In this document: piece after piece, positions 7,014 through 16,365 of the stretch
Layout of the letters: every line of letters starts with the position of its first letter
How positions within the stretch are numbered: the first letter of the stretch is position 1
Source: Chitinophaga ginsengisegetis
Lineage (GTDB): Bacteria; Bacteroidota; Bacteroidia; Chitinophagales; Chitinophagaceae
Reading direction: 5' to 3'
Length of the DNA stretch: 64,000 nt
NCBI RefSeq assembly: GCF_900168065.1
Contig: NZ_FUZZ01000002.1
Span: forward strand, 496,001-560,000
The notes under the pieces: model-generated
Database searches by the model: none
The model's input: only the letters and a program-made list of their open reading frames with translations
Told to the model about the DNA's origin: nothing
Program-made: the position numbers and the translations under genes

Positions 7014-8009
7014 TTAATTCATCACCTTATACATCAGTTCTTTCATCAGTTCCCCGTCTTCCACACCACTATCGTTAATGCCTATACTCCGCAGGTTATA
7101 TTGATGTAACAGCAAGATAGCTTTTTCGGTTCCTTCGGGTCCGTACTGACGGGCAGCGTTCATATAGTCCTTTACAAAAAAAGGATGTACACCCAGCGCA
7201 GTGGCTACTTCCTTCTCTCCTCCTTTTATGCTGAAAATGAGGTTTACTTTTGCGAAGAAATTATACAATGCCGGCAGTGTCATCTGGATAGGCGCTGCTT
7301 TGGGATTGGCGGCAAAGTAAGAGATGATGCGGAATACTTTGGCCGTATTTTTCTGTCCCAGGGCGTTTTGCAATTCAAATACGTTGTATTCTTTGCTGAT
7401 GCCCACATACTTTTCAATATCCCCTTCATCAATCTTTTTCTGGGCCGGGAGGTTTACCAGCAGCTTATCTATTTCATTGGAGATACGCGACAGGTCATTA
7501 CCGATATGGTCTACCAGGAGGATAGCCGCTTTTTGTGAGATGGCCAGTCCGCGGCTGCTCACATAGCTTTCCACCCAGGTGGGGAGCTGGTTATCATATA
7601 ATTTTTTGGTAGACAGGAGTACGCCTTTTTCCTTTATGAGCTTCGCCATTTTACTCCTGCCATCTATTTTGCCCTGTTTATGCGCCACTACAAACACGGT
7701 GGAGGTAAGCGGGTTATCGATATAGGTTTCCAGTTTCAGGAGGTCGCGCATGGCCTGGGCTTCTTTGAGGAGTACCACCTGTCTTTCCGCAAACATCGGG
7801 TACCTGCGGCAGGCGTTGATCACCTGGCTCCAGTCGGTATCTTTTCCATAAAGGACGGTGAGGTTGAAGCCTCTTTCTGATTCAGGCAGCAGTTCATGCT
7901 CTGCATAGCTGGTAACCTGGTCAATAAAAAAGTCTTCATCTCCTTCCAGCCAGTATAATGATTTGAATTTCTGTTGCTTCCAATCCCTGATGATATCCTG
8001 GTACTCCAT
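7014..8009 (-). CDS. holA: DNA polymerase III subunit delta
   Basis: HolA is the delta subunit of the clamp loader and opens the beta sliding clamp during replication. The 331-residue length is typical. Family signs are an N-terminal AAA+-like domain without a functional Walker A, containing the conserved YWLEGDEDFFIDQ start, and the segments KLLVNLPAQKKIDEGDIEKYVG and FELQNALGQKN before the C-terminal collar domain (about 215-331). The start is an ATG (8007-8009). It lies between a DEDDy exonuclease gene (28 bp upstream) and a small membrane protein gene (8 bp downstream) in one orientation, a replication/repair-flavoured unit. Confidence 0.92.
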   Translation of the reverse strand: MEYQDIIRDWKQQKFKSLYWLEGDEDFFIDQVTSYAEHELLPESERGFNLTVLYGKDTDWSQVINACRRYPMFAERQVVLLKEAQAMRDLLKLETYIDNPLTSTVFVVAHKQGKIDGRSKMAKLIKEKGVLLSTKKLYDNQLPTWVESYVSSRGLAISQKAAILLVDHIGNDLSRISNEIDKLLVNLPAQKKIDEGDIEKYVGISKEYNVFELQNALGQKNTAKVFRIISYFAANPKAAPIQMTLPALYNFFAKVNLIFSIKGGEKEVATALGVHPFFVKDYMNAARQYGPEGTEKAILLLHQYNLRSIGINDSGVEDGELMKELMYKVMN

Positions 8010-8037
8010 TACTAGAATGCTTTTCGTCTTTTTAAGA

Positions 8038-8766
8038 CTATTTTTTTACGATGATAATATCTTCCTGTGTCAATGCCGGTAAACGTTTGAATTTCAGCAG
8101 CAGCTGTGCTACCGCCAGTACATCCTTCTGGCAGTAGGCGGCAATACGTTCCAGGTCTCTTTCCTCCCAGTATACCTTGCCTACCATGCTGCCGTCTATA
8201 TCGTCTTTGGGCGTATCAATACCCATTACGGCGGTCAGGAGTTTCAGGGAAATATAATGTTTAAAGTCCCCGAAGCGCCACAGTTGCAGGGTATCGAGCA
8301 TGGGAATTTCCCAGGGTTTAAATCCGTGCAGCTGTAAAGGCTGTGGCAAAGATAACTGATGGATAACAGACCTCCTGCAAATAAAAGGAATATCAAATTC
8401 TTTGATGTTATGCCCGGCAAACTGGAACCGGGGGTATTTCGCATAGAATTTATTGATTAATTCTAAAAATCCTGACAGCACAACTGCTTCATCATCATCA
8501 TAAAACGATTTCAGCCTTAGCTGGTACCTGTTATTTTCGAGACTGAAGAAGCCTACCGAAATACACACAATTTTCCCAAATTCAGCGTAGATGCCAGCCC
8601 TGTCAGCGTATGCTGAATCTTCATTTCCCGAAACTGGCGCAGTTTTTGCAATTTTCTCCCGCCAGAGCTGTTGCATGTCTTCAGATAAGTGCTCTATAGA
8701 TGGAGCCGCCGGTGTTGTTTCTATGTCCAACAGTAATAATTGATCTAATGCAATATTTGGAAGCAC
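8038..8766 (-). CDS. DEDDy-family 3'-5' exonuclease (PolB-like exonuclease domain)
   Basis: A 242-residue stand-alone exonuclease with the RNase H-like fold found in family B DNA polymerase proofreading domains. Active-site residues are visible: Exo I DIE (D14, E16), Exo II in GHNIKEFD (D125) and Exo III YCQKD (Y211, D215), the DEDDy pattern. It should remove nucleotides from DNA 3' ends; its partner polymerase is unknown. The GTG at 8764-8766 is the only reasonable start, since the first methionine afterwards lies past the Exo I motif. It precedes holA in the same orientation. Confidence 0.85.
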   Translation of the reverse strand: MLPNIALDQLLLLDIETTPAAPSIEHLSEDMQQLWREKIAKTAPVSGNEDSAYADRAGIYAEFGKIVCISVGFFSLENNRYQLRLKSFYDDDEAVVLSGFLELINKFYAKYPRFQFAGHNIKEFDIPFICRRSVIHQLSLPQPLQLHGFKPWEIPMLDTLQLWRFGDFKHYISLKLLTAVMGIDTPKDDIDGSMVGKVYWEERDLERIAAYCQKDVLAVAQLLLKFKRLPALTQEDIIIVKK

Positions 8767-8814
8767 GATTGAAAAACAGTTTTATAGCTATTTATAAAAT
8801 ATGAATATTATAAG

Positions 8815-8822
8815 TACTTTTG
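8815..8822 (+). promoter_or_regulatory. -7 box before the coiled-coil protein gene
   Basis: TACTTTTG fits TAnnTTTG and lies 46 bp before the ATG. No TTG is found at the right upstream distance, so support is partial. Confidence 0.4.
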
Positions 8823-8868
8823 AATAACAATTTTTAACCATATAACAATAAACATAAAACTCACAACT

Positions 8869-9831
8869 ATGACGGAGAACACTTTTAATTCACCTGCACC
8901 GGGATCACCCGGACCAGAAAAACCACGTAGCCGGAACGGTCTAATTTACGGTATTTTAATTGCAGCATTAGCGGGTACCTGGATATATATGTTGTACGAT
9001 AAAAATAAATCCAATGAGCAAATCGTTCAAAAAAGTACCCAGATAGATTCGATTTCTTCTTCCCGTGATGCACTGCAACAGGAATACAATGCAGCCAATG
9101 CCCGCCTGGATGATCTGGTTTCGCAGAACACCCGGATGGACAGCCTGGTTAAAACAAAAGATAAAGAAATACAGGATATGAAAGCCAGGATCTCCAGCAT
9201 CCTGACCAATAAAAATGCTACGCAGGCACAGCTGGCGGAAGCCCGTCGCCTGATTGAGCAGCTGAAATCCAATATTGAAGGTTACTCAGAAACTATTGAA
9301 CGCCTTGAAGGTGAAAAAATAGTGCTGGCAGGTGAAAGAGATTATGCACGTAAAGAGCGCGACTCTGTGTCTACTGTGAAGGATAGTCTTAACAAGAAAG
9401 TAGACCTGGGTTCCGTACTGCACGCATCCAACATTAAACTGTTACCGATCCGTGTAAAGAACAACGGTAAAGAAGTGGAAACCAGCAAAGCAAAACGCGC
9501 AGATATGATGCGGGTTATCTTTGACCTGGACGACAACCGCATTGCACCAACCGGTGACAAAGAAATTTTTGTAGCCATCACTGCTCCCGATGGAGCTCCT
9601 CTGGCTGTAGAAGCGCTGGGTTCCGGCCGTTTCACACTGGAAGATGGTACCGAGAAATTATATACTGCTAAGAAAACAGTTGCTTACACTACTGGTCAGA
9701 AACAAACAGTAAGTATGGACTGGAAACAGAACTCCGATTTCAAAGTAGGCGATTATGCTGTTGAAATCTATCACAATGGTTTCAAAATCGGACAAGGTAA
9801 AGTAACATTGAAAAAAGGCGGCTTGTTTTAG
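8869..9831 (+). CDS. Membrane-anchored coiled-coil protein, unknown function
   Basis: A 320-residue protein: a Pro/Gly-rich cytoplasmic tail (1-22), one transmembrane helix (about 24-42), a long coiled coil (about 48-175, heptad-like with many Q, E, D and K), and a C-terminal beta-rich domain (about 180-320) ending KVTLKKGGLF. The N-in topology would put the coiled coil and the beta domain outside the inner membrane. I do not recognise a named family, though this architecture recurs in Bacteroidota. A TACTTTTG promoter box lies at 8815-8822 and a strong terminator follows, so it is monocistronic. Confidence 0.85.
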   Translation: MTENTFNSPAPGSPGPEKPRSRNGLIYGILIAALAGTWIYMLYDKNKSNEQIVQKSTQIDSISSSRDALQQEYNAANARLDDLVSQNTRMDSLVKTKDKEIQDMKARISSILTNKNATQAQLAEARRLIEQLKSNIEGYSETIERLEGEKIVLAGERDYARKERDSVSTVKDSLNKKVDLGSVLHASNIKLLPIRVKNNGKEVETSKAKRADMMRVIFDLDDNRIAPTGDKEIFVAITAPDGAPLAVEALGSGRFTLEDGTEKLYTAKKTVAYTTGQKQTVSMDWKQNSDFKVGDYAVEIYHNGFKIGQGKVTLKKGGLF

Positions 9832-9857
9832 TAGCAATCAGCTTTACTGATAAAGGC

Positions 9858-9897
9858 AATGGCCGGAGTGAAAGTATGTTCTTTCGCTCCGGCCATT
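9858..9897 (+). terminator. Strong hairpin terminator of the coiled-coil gene
   Basis: An 11-bp GC-rich stem (AATGGCCGGAG/CTCCGGCCATT) extends through six more pairs, one of them G-U, to a 6-nt loop. It starts 27 bp past the stop codon. The T run is poor. Confidence 0.7.
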
Positions 9898-10268
9898 CGC
9901 ATTTATAGCGGTTTTATAGCGGGTTCATGGTGTTTTTTTCGCTTATCTGATTTGTTAATGATTAGTTATTGCCAAAAAGATATATATAAAAATAAAATTA
10001 AATTAACGTTCTTTGCTTCACAATTAAAGATAGCCGGAGGCCACTGCACTCCCTTGACCAATGCTTAAGAAGAGAATGTGACAGGCATATAATGCCGGTT
10101 TAGCCCGTGTTTACAATTAAGGAGATTGATTTCAGCAGCTTGTTATCCCTGAAGTCAACGCCCTTTATTTGACAGAAAACGGTCCCAGATAATTCGCTTC
10201 TTGACATCGTCTCTTGTGCACCTTTTGTTATTATCGGATAAGATAAGAAGCCCAATTAAAACTGAAGC
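9898..10268. other. Intergenic region, no gene seen
   Basis: About 370 bp, A/T-rich in its first half. I find no convincing reading frame, RNA or repeat. A short frame through 9859-10068 begins within the terminator and has no family features. Confidence 0.5.
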
Positions 10269-10664
10269 ATGGAAGACATGAATAAAATAGTGTACGTTGT
10301 AGATGACGATGAAATATTTCATTTCATCATCAAAAAAATGTTGGGGCACCAAAGCGATCACCTGGTAGTTACCTCTTTTCTCTGTGCAGAAGAGGCCCTG
10401 GAGCAGCTTTCCAGTACCCCTCAGCCTACCTTACCCTCTCTTATCATTCTTGATATGAATATGCAGCGAATGAATGGCTGGGATTTTATTGAGGCATACA
10501 GAGGATTGAAAACTTCTCTTAAAAGTACCATCCCGATTATTATGTGCTCCTCCTCTGTGGATGTACGAGATATGCAAAAAGTGCAGCATACGCCGGAGCT
10601 GATGGCGTACATTACAAAACCGCTCGATAAGAATAAACTGAAAGTAATAGAGGAGTATCTGTAA
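10269..10664 (+). CDS. Single-domain response regulator (CheY-like)
   Basis: A 131-residue receiver domain with no output domain. Acidic pocket D12/D13, phosphoacceptor D62 in LIILDMNM, switch serine near 95 (IMCSSS) and conserved lysine K117 in ITKPL are all present. Such proteins relay phosphate in phosphorelays or bind targets directly. The nearest histidine kinase is not in the window, so the partner is unknown. The ATG at 10269 is preferred; an internal Met4 is also possible. It is transcribed alone and ends at a shared terminator with the convergent ABC-F gene. Confidence 0.92.
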   Translation: MEDMNKIVYVVDDDEIFHFIIKKMLGHQSDHLVVTSFLCAEEALEQLSSTPQPTLPSLIILDMNMQRMNGWDFIEAYRGLKTSLKSTIPIIMCSSSVDVRDMQKVQHTPELMAYITKPLDKNKLKVIEEYL

Positions 10665-10684
10665 GATATAAAAACACCATTAAA

Positions 10685-10725
10685 AAAGAAGCGAATGATC
10701 GGTTGATCATTCGCTTCTTTTATTT
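10685..10725. terminator. Bidirectional terminator between response regulator and ABC-F genes
   Basis: A perfect 16-bp stem (10685-10700/10705-10720) with a GGTT loop. It is flanked by A on one side and T on the other, so it can serve both convergent genes. Confidence 0.85.
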
Positions 10726-10740
10726 TCAGCTATTTATCTT

Positions 10741-12384
10741 TTACGCTAAAACCGCGCTGCCGTACATTTCTTCACGCAGTGCTTTCACACGTTCATCGGC
10801 CAGGTACTCATCAAAGGTCATCAGCCTGTCGATGATGCCTTTAGGCGTCAGTTCAATAATACGGTTTGCTACTGATTGCATGAAGGTATGGTCATGGGTA
10901 GTGAACAACACCACGCCTTTGTAGTTGATCATACTTTCGTTGAAAGACTGGATAGATTCCAGATCCAGGTGGTTGGTAGGCTCATCAAGTATCAGCACAT
11001 TCGGATCCTGCAGCATCATGCGGCTGGTCATGCAACGTACTTTTTCACCACCACTCAGCACGGAAGTTTTCTTCATGATCTCATCTCCGCCAAATAACAT
11101 TTTACCGAGGAAGCCACGCAGGAACGGCTCATCCACATCAGTTACATGTGGTGGTACGTATTGACGCAGCCAATCCATCAGGTTCAGGTCTTTATTGGTA
11201 AAGAAGGCAGCGTTGTCGTTTGGCAGGTAGGCACTGGTAACAGTGGTACCCCATTCAAACTTGCCGCTGTCGGCCTTTGCTTCATTGTTGATTACTTCAA
11301 AGAAGGTAGTGAGTGCCAGGTGATCTTTAGACAGGAACGCGATCTTATCTCCCTTGTTAACGGAGAAAGTAACATCTGTAAAGAGTTTGCGGCCATCCAC
11401 CAGTTTTTCCAGTTTCTCTACGTTCAGGATCTGGTTACCTACTTCGCGCTGTTGCTTGAAGATGATACCAGGATACTTACGGTTAGAAGGCTGGATATCT
11501 TCCACCACCAGTTTTTCGAGGGCTTTCTTACGGGAAGTAGCCTGTTTACTTTTGGAGGCGTTGGCACTAAAGCGGGCGATAAAGTCCATGAGGTCTTTAC
11601 GCTTATCTTCCATTTTCTTGTTCTTATCTGCAATCTGGCGGGCCATCAACTGGGATGATTCGTACCAGAAGGTGTAGTTACCGCTGAAGATCTGGATCTT
11701 CGCGCGGTCCACATCTGCCACATGCGTACATACGGCATCGAGGAAGTGACGGTCGTGGGATACAACGATCACGATATTTTCGTAGTCGGCCAGGAAGTTT
11801 TCCAGCCAGCCAATGGTTTCCACATCAAGGTCGTTCGTAGGCTCATCCAGCAGCAGGATATCAGGATTACCGAACAGCGCCTGTGCAAGCAGTACCCGCA
11901 CTTTAAGGCTACCGGCAATGTCTTTCATGAGCGTGCCGTGCATTTCTTCTTTCACACCCAGATCGCTCAGCAGTACACCTGCATCGCTTTCTGCGGTATA
12001 ACCGCCCATTTCGCCATACTCAGCTTCCAGTTCGCCTGCGCGCATACCGTCTTCTTCGGTAAAGTCTTCTTTGGCGTAAATAGTGTCCCTTTCGTGCGCT
12101 ATTTCCCAAAGTTTCTTATTACCCATCAATACGGCATTCAGTACGGTAACCTCGTCAAACCCAAAGTGGTTCTGTGTGAGCACGCTCATGCGCTCACCGG
12201 GGGTGATTTCCACAGTACCTTTATTCGGTTCTATTTCACCGGACAATATCTTCAGAAAAGTAGACTTACCTGCTCCATTGGCCCCAATCACACCATAACA
12301 GTTCCCTTTTGTGAAATTGAGGTTTACTTCGTCAAACAATACTCTCTTACCAAAAGAGAGCGTTACGTTTTTAACACTGATCAT
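10741..12384 (-). CDS. ABC-F family ATPase, YbiT-type
   Basis: A soluble 547-residue protein with two nucleotide-binding domains, of the ABC-F class that acts on translating ribosomes. It resembles E. coli YbiT across its length. NBD1 has an intact Walker A (GANGAGKST, 34-42) and Walker B with catalytic E181, but a degenerate signature IAGSLK (156-161). The linker with RFSANASKSKQATSR is at about 271-285. NBD2 has an intact signature LSGGEK (443-448) and Walker B with E468, but its P-loop position reads LSKDHLALT (351-359) with no GxxGxGKS. In the head-to-tail sandwich this leaves one complete ATP site and one lost site. It has its own strong promoter. Confidence 0.93.
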   Translation of the reverse strand: MISVKNVTLSFGKRVLFDEVNLNFTKGNCYGVIGANGAGKSTFLKILSGEIEPNKGTVEITPGERMSVLTQNHFGFDEVTVLNAVLMGNKKLWEIAHERDTIYAKEDFTEEDGMRAGELEAEYGEMGGYTAESDAGVLLSDLGVKEEMHGTLMKDIAGSLKVRVLLAQALFGNPDILLLDEPTNDLDVETIGWLENFLADYENIVIVVSHDRHFLDAVCTHVADVDRAKIQIFSGNYTFWYESSQLMARQIADKNKKMEDKRKDLMDFIARFSANASKSKQATSRKKALEKLVVEDIQPSNRKYPGIIFKQQREVGNQILNVEKLEKLVDGRKLFTDVTFSVNKGDKIAFLSKDHLALTTFFEVINNEAKADSGKFEWGTTVTSAYLPNDNAAFFTNKDLNLMDWLRQYVPPHVTDVDEPFLRGFLGKMLFGGDEIMKKTSVLSGGEKVRCMTSRMMLQDPNVLILDEPTNHLDLESIQSFNESMINYKGVVLFTTHDHTFMQSVANRIIELTPKGIIDRLMTFDEYLADERVKALREEMYGSAVLA

Positions 12385-12409
12385 GCTGGCTATGTAAATT
12401 TTGAAGCTG

Positions 12410-12440
12410 CAAAGGTACTGATTTTATGCGGGGTTTCCAA
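12410..12440 (-). promoter_or_regulatory. Bacteroidota-type promoter of the ABC-F gene
   Basis: On the minus strand: TTG (12440-12438), 20 nt, TACCTTTG (12417-12410), then CA. Full consensus match, 26 bp before the ATG. Confidence 0.8.
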
Positions 12441-12587
12441 GAAGACATCCTACCAGACATATCGATAAAAAAACAATGATAATCATCTTTGTAACAGCAT
12501 TTTATACATTCACTATGCCTAACCTTATCAGCAGTAAGCAAAAGCGGTGATTCCTCTTCTGCTGTTAACCCATTCATCATGAAAGAG

Positions 12588-12620
12588 TTGTCTCATATAT
12601 GCTTTCTATACGTATCTTTA
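12588..12620 (+). promoter_or_regulatory. Candidate promoter of the carbonic anhydrase-murI operon
   Basis: TTG (12588-12590), 22 nt, TATCTTTA (12613-12620; one mismatch to TAnnTTTG), 20 bp before the ATG. Confidence 0.45.
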
Positions 12621-12640
12621 GCGCATAAAAATGGAACCGC

Positions 12641-13303
12641 ATGACAGCATATAAAGAGATATTTGAGAATAACAAACGTTGGGTAGCTTCCAAAATGGCC
12701 ACGGACGAGGAGTTTTTCGAGAAGATGGCCGATTCCCAGAAACCAGCCTATCTGTATATTGGCTGCAGCGACAGCCGCGTTCCCACCAATGAAATCATGG
12801 GACTCGAAGCAGGTGAAGTTTTTGTACATCGCAATATTGCCAACCTTGTTCCCAACACCGACCTTAACGTGATGGGTGTGATCAACTACGCGGTGGTACA
12901 TCTCGAAGTAAAACATATCATTGTATGCGGTCACTACAACTGCGGCGGCGTAAAGGCGGCCATGCAGGCGAAAGACCTCGGCATCCTCAACCCCTGGCTG
13001 CGCAACATCCGCGATGTTTACCGCCTCCATATGGACGAACTCAACGCTATAACGGATGAGCATACACGCTACAACCGCCTCGTTGAACTGAATACACAGG
13101 AACAATGCATCAACGTGATCAAAACCGCAGCGGTGCAGAAATCATACGTGGAAAAAGGGTTCCCTACCGTACACGGCTGGGTGTATGATCTGAAAAACGG
13201 CATGCTGAAAGACCTGGAAATAGACTTTGAGGGTGTATTGCATGAAATTCAGAAGATTTATGACTTAACAGGTTCCGGCCTGATGCAAAAAGACAACGAC
13301 TAA
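12641..13303 (+). CDS. can: Beta-class carbonic anhydrase
   Basis: Interconverts CO2 and bicarbonate, supplying bicarbonate for carboxylases. The 220-residue protein has the zinc ligands and catalytic dyad of the beta class: C42-x-D44-x-R46 in IGCSDSR, and H98-x-x-C101 in HYNCGG. Length and the flanking LEAGEVFVHRNIANLV match the E. coli Can/YadF type. The ATG is 21 bp downstream of a plausible promoter. It lies 2 bp before murI and the pair share a terminator, so they form a two-gene operon. Confidence 0.95.
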   Translation: MTAYKEIFENNKRWVASKMATDEEFFEKMADSQKPAYLYIGCSDSRVPTNEIMGLEAGEVFVHRNIANLVPNTDLNVMGVINYAVVHLEVKHIIVCGHYNCGGVKAAMQAKDLGILNPWLRNIRDVYRLHMDELNAITDEHTRYNRLVELNTQEQCINVIKTAAVQKSYVEKGFPTVHGWVYDLKNGMLKDLEIDFEGVLHEIQKIYDLTGSGLMQKDND

Positions 13304-13305
13304 TC

Positions 13306-14124
13306 ATGGGTCCGATAGGCATATTCGACTCCGGCTACGGCGGCTTAACCGTACTCAAAGAAATAGTAGCGGAACTCCCGCAATACGATTACATCTACCT
13401 GGGCGATAACGCCCGCGCACCTTATGGCAACCGTGGCTTTGATACCATTCATGCGTATACGCTGGAATGTGTGCAGAAACTGTTTGCAATGGGTTGCCCG
13501 CTGGTAATACTTGCCTGTAACACCGCTTCGGCCAAAGCGCTGCGTACCATCCAGCAAAAAGACCTGCCCAATATTGCTCCCGATAACCGGGTGCTGGGCG
13601 TGATCCGTCCTACTTCTGAAATGGTGGGCACCATCACGCAAACCGGTGAAGTAGGCATACTGGCCACCAACGGTACCGTATCGTCCGAATCTTACCCGCT
13701 GGAAATCCAAAAGTTTTTCCCGCACGTAAAAACACATCAGCTGGCCTGCCCTATGTGGGTACCGCTGATTGAAAATAATGAACACGAAAACGAAGGAGCA
13801 GACTACTTTGTAAAAGAGTACCTGGATAAAATATTGCTGCCCTCACCTGGCATCGATACCCTGGTGCTTGGCTGCACCCATTATCCCCTGCTGATGAAAA
13901 AGATTAAACAGTTTTTACCAGGCGGTATCACTGTTTTGTCGCAGGGAAAAATTGTGGCACACAGCCTGAAAGATTATCTGAAACGCCATCCTGAAATGGA
14001 AAGCAGGTTGAGTAAGCAACAGCAACGTACTTTTTATACAACCGATGACCCGGCCATTTTTGATAAAATGGCGGAGATCTTTTACGGTAAAACAGTAACA
14101 TCTGCAAAGATGCTCACCAAATAA
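13306..14124 (+). CDS. murI: Glutamate racemase
   Basis: Makes D-glutamate for the second residue of the peptidoglycan stem peptide. The 272-residue protein has the family start PIGIFDSGYGGL (D8-S9), the first catalytic cysteine C71 in ACNTAS, and the second C190 in LGCTHYPLL. ATG at 13306, directly after the carbonic anhydrase stop; the close packing implies translational coupling. It is followed by a 12-bp stem terminator. Confidence 0.97.
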   Translation: MGPIGIFDSGYGGLTVLKEIVAELPQYDYIYLGDNARAPYGNRGFDTIHAYTLECVQKLFAMGCPLVILACNTASAKALRTIQQKDLPNIAPDNRVLGVIRPTSEMVGTITQTGEVGILATNGTVSSESYPLEIQKFFPHVKTHQLACPMWVPLIENNEHENEGADYFVKEYLDKILLPSPGIDTLVLGCTHYPLLMKKIKQFLPGGITVLSQGKIVAHSLKDYLKRHPEMESRLSKQQQRTFYTTDDPAIFDKMAEIFYGKTVTSAKMLTK

Positions 14125-14126
14125 AT

Positions 14127-14170
14127 AAAGCCTGCCGGCAAATGATACCGGCAGGCTTTACATTTTTATT
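14127..14170 (+). terminator. Terminator of the can-murI operon
   Basis: A perfect 12-bp stem AAAGCCTGCCGG/CCGGCAGGCTTT (14127-14138/14148-14159), 9-nt loop and T-rich flank. It may also serve the convergent oligopeptidase gene. Confidence 0.8.
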
Positions 14171-14178
14171 TCTCTTCT

Positions 14179-16305
14179 TTATTTTCCTTCAAGCTTTAAC
14201 AGGAACGAATACTCCAGCGCCACTTCCTCCAGTGCTTTAAATCTTCCGGAAGCGCCACCGTGGCCGGCTTCCATATTGGTATGCAACAGCAGTAAATGAT
14301 GATCTGTTTTCATTTCCCTTAGCTTCGCCACCCACTTGGCCGGTTCCCAGTACTGTACCTGTGAATCGTGCAACCCGGTGGTGACCAGCATATTCGGATA
14401 TGCCTTCTGCTCCACATTATCGTAAGGAGAATAGGACTTCATGTAATCGTAAGAATCTTTATTTTTTGGATTGCCCCACTCATCAAACTCACCGGTGGTG
14501 AGCGGAATACTTTCATCGAGCATGGTGGTAACCACATCTACAAAAGGCACCTGTGCCACAATGCCATTGAACAACGTAGGCTCCATATTGGCTACAGCAC
14601 CCATCAGCAGACCGCCTGCACTGCCGCCCATCGCATAAAGATGTGCGGAGTCGGTGTAATGCTGCTGTACCAGGAATTTGGCGCAGGCGATGAAATCGGT
14701 GAAGGTGTTTTTCTTTTTAAACATCTTGCCGTCTTCATACCACTGCCGCCCCATTTCCTGGCCGCCACGGATATGTGCAATAGCAAAAGCAAAACCACGA
14801 TCCAGTAAACTTAACCGCGTAGAGCTGAAAGTGGCATCCATGCTGCTGCCGTAAGAACCGTATCCATACAGCAATAACGGGCCCTTGCCATTTTTCTCAA
14901 ACGTTTTCTTATACACAATCGACACCGGAATTTTGGTACCATCTGTGGCAGTGGCAAATAATCTCTCTGTGGTGTAATCTTTCGGATCATAACCGCCCAG
15001 TACTTCCTGCTGACGTTTCAGTTCACTGGCGCCTGTTTCCATGTTGTAATCATACACAGAGTTGGGTGTGATCATGGAAGTATAGTTATACCGCAGTTCT
15101 TTGCTGTCCATTTCCGGGTTACTGCTAACGGAAGCAGTGTATGCGGTTTCTGAAAAGGGCAGGTATTTTTCTGTATGGGTTTTGTCGTTGATGATCCGGA
15201 TATGCGTTAAACCGCCTTTTCTTTCTTCCAGTACCGTATACTCTTTAAACAGCTCCACTCCTTCCAGCAATACATCGCTGCGGTTGGGGATCAGCTCTTT
15301 CCAGTTTTGCCGGGAAGTTTTATCCAGTGCGGTTTCCATCAGGCGGAAGTTGAGTGCATTCCAGTTGGTGGTAATGTAGAATTTATCATCACGATGATCC
15401 ACGTAGTACAGCATCTCTTTTTCACGCGGGTGGAAAATGCGGAATTCTTCATTGGGTTTGGCCGCATCCAGGATCCTGCTTTCAGACGACAACGTGCTTT
15501 CGCTGTTGATAATAATATACTTACCGGATTTTGTTTTGGATACCTCTACATTAAACGTTTCATCGGCTTCATGATACACTTCCTTATCGGTTGCAACACC
15601 CAGTGAGTGCCGCATGATACGATCGGCCCGGAGGGTAACGGTATCTTTGCGGGAATAGAACAGGGTTTTATTATCACTGGCCCAGGTGCTGCCGGCGGTG
15701 GTTTCATGGATTTCGTCTTTCAGCAGTTCGTTTGTTTCCAGGTTTTTGATCCGGATGATATAACGTCTGCGGCTTACCGTATCGATTCCGTAGGCGAGTA
15801 ATTTCGCATCGGGACTTACACTCAATCCGGCTACCTGGCAATAGGCGTGGCCTGCAGCCAGTTCGTTTACGTTCAGGATCACCTCTTCCGGCGCTTCCAG
15901 GCTGCCTTTCTTACGGCAATGCACGGGGTACTCTTTCCCTTCTTCATAACGGGTATAGTAATAATAACCGTTTTTAAGATAGGGCACACTCATATCTGTT
16001 TCCTTGATCCGGGATTTCATCTCGGTGAAGAGTTTTTCGCGGAGCTTTTTTTCGGGCGACAGGATCGTGTCGAGGTAAGCGTTTTCTGCGTTCAGCCAGG
16101 ACAGTACTTTCGGATCTTCCCGGTTGTTCATCCAATAATAATTATCGATCCGTTTGTCGCCGTGGATGCTGAGTTCTTTAGCTATCTTTTCCGCTACAGG
16201 AGGTTTTATATCAGCCTGGTCATTCATAGTATTTTTCTTTTGATTACAAGACAAGAGCACCGTTCCCAAAAGCAACCAACAATTACCCTGGAAGTTTTTA
16301 AACAT
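14179..16305 (-). CDS. Oligopeptidase B-like S9 peptidase, lipoprotein
   Basis: A 708-residue S9A serine peptidase that cuts oligopeptides, in this subfamily usually after basic residues. An N-terminal seven-bladed propeller (about 60-430) is followed by an alpha/beta hydrolase domain with S562 (MGGSAGG), D647 (GLHDSQV) and H682 (EAGHGG). The start MFKNFQGNCWLLLGTVLLSC contains a lipobox-like LLSC at 17-20, suggesting export and lipid anchoring, whereas E. coli oligopeptidase B is cytosolic. Transcribed alone. Confidence 0.9.
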   Translation of the reverse strand: MFKNFQGNCWLLLGTVLLSCNQKKNTMNDQADIKPPVAEKIAKELSIHGDKRIDNYYWMNNREDPKVLSWLNAENAYLDTILSPEKKLREKLFTEMKSRIKETDMSVPYLKNGYYYYTRYEEGKEYPVHCRKKGSLEAPEEVILNVNELAAGHAYCQVAGLSVSPDAKLLAYGIDTVSRRRYIIRIKNLETNELLKDEIHETTAGSTWASDNKTLFYSRKDTVTLRADRIMRHSLGVATDKEVYHEADETFNVEVSKTKSGKYIIINSESTLSSESRILDAAKPNEEFRIFHPREKEMLYYVDHRDDKFYITTNWNALNFRLMETALDKTSRQNWKELIPNRSDVLLEGVELFKEYTVLEERKGGLTHIRIINDKTHTEKYLPFSETAYTASVSSNPEMDSKELRYNYTSMITPNSVYDYNMETGASELKRQQEVLGGYDPKDYTTERLFATATDGTKIPVSIVYKKTFEKNGKGPLLLYGYGSYGSSMDATFSSTRLSLLDRGFAFAIAHIRGGQEMGRQWYEDGKMFKKKNTFTDFIACAKFLVQQHYTDSAHLYAMGGSAGGLLMGAVANMEPTLFNGIVAQVPFVDVVTTMLDESIPLTTGEFDEWGNPKNKDSYDYMKSYSPYDNVEQKAYPNMLVTTGLHDSQVQYWEPAKWVAKLREMKTDHHLLLLHTNMEAGHGGASGRFKALEEVALEYSFLLKLEGK

Positions 16306-16365
16306 AGGAGATAGATTTAAATAGTAAGGTTTTAACTCAAAAGCATTACAAATTACGAATTCTCC

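Noticed and set aside
9859..10068. 69-codon plus-strand frame after the coiled-coil gene
   Set aside because: Begins within a strong hairpin terminator and lacks a promoter, motif or plausible composition.
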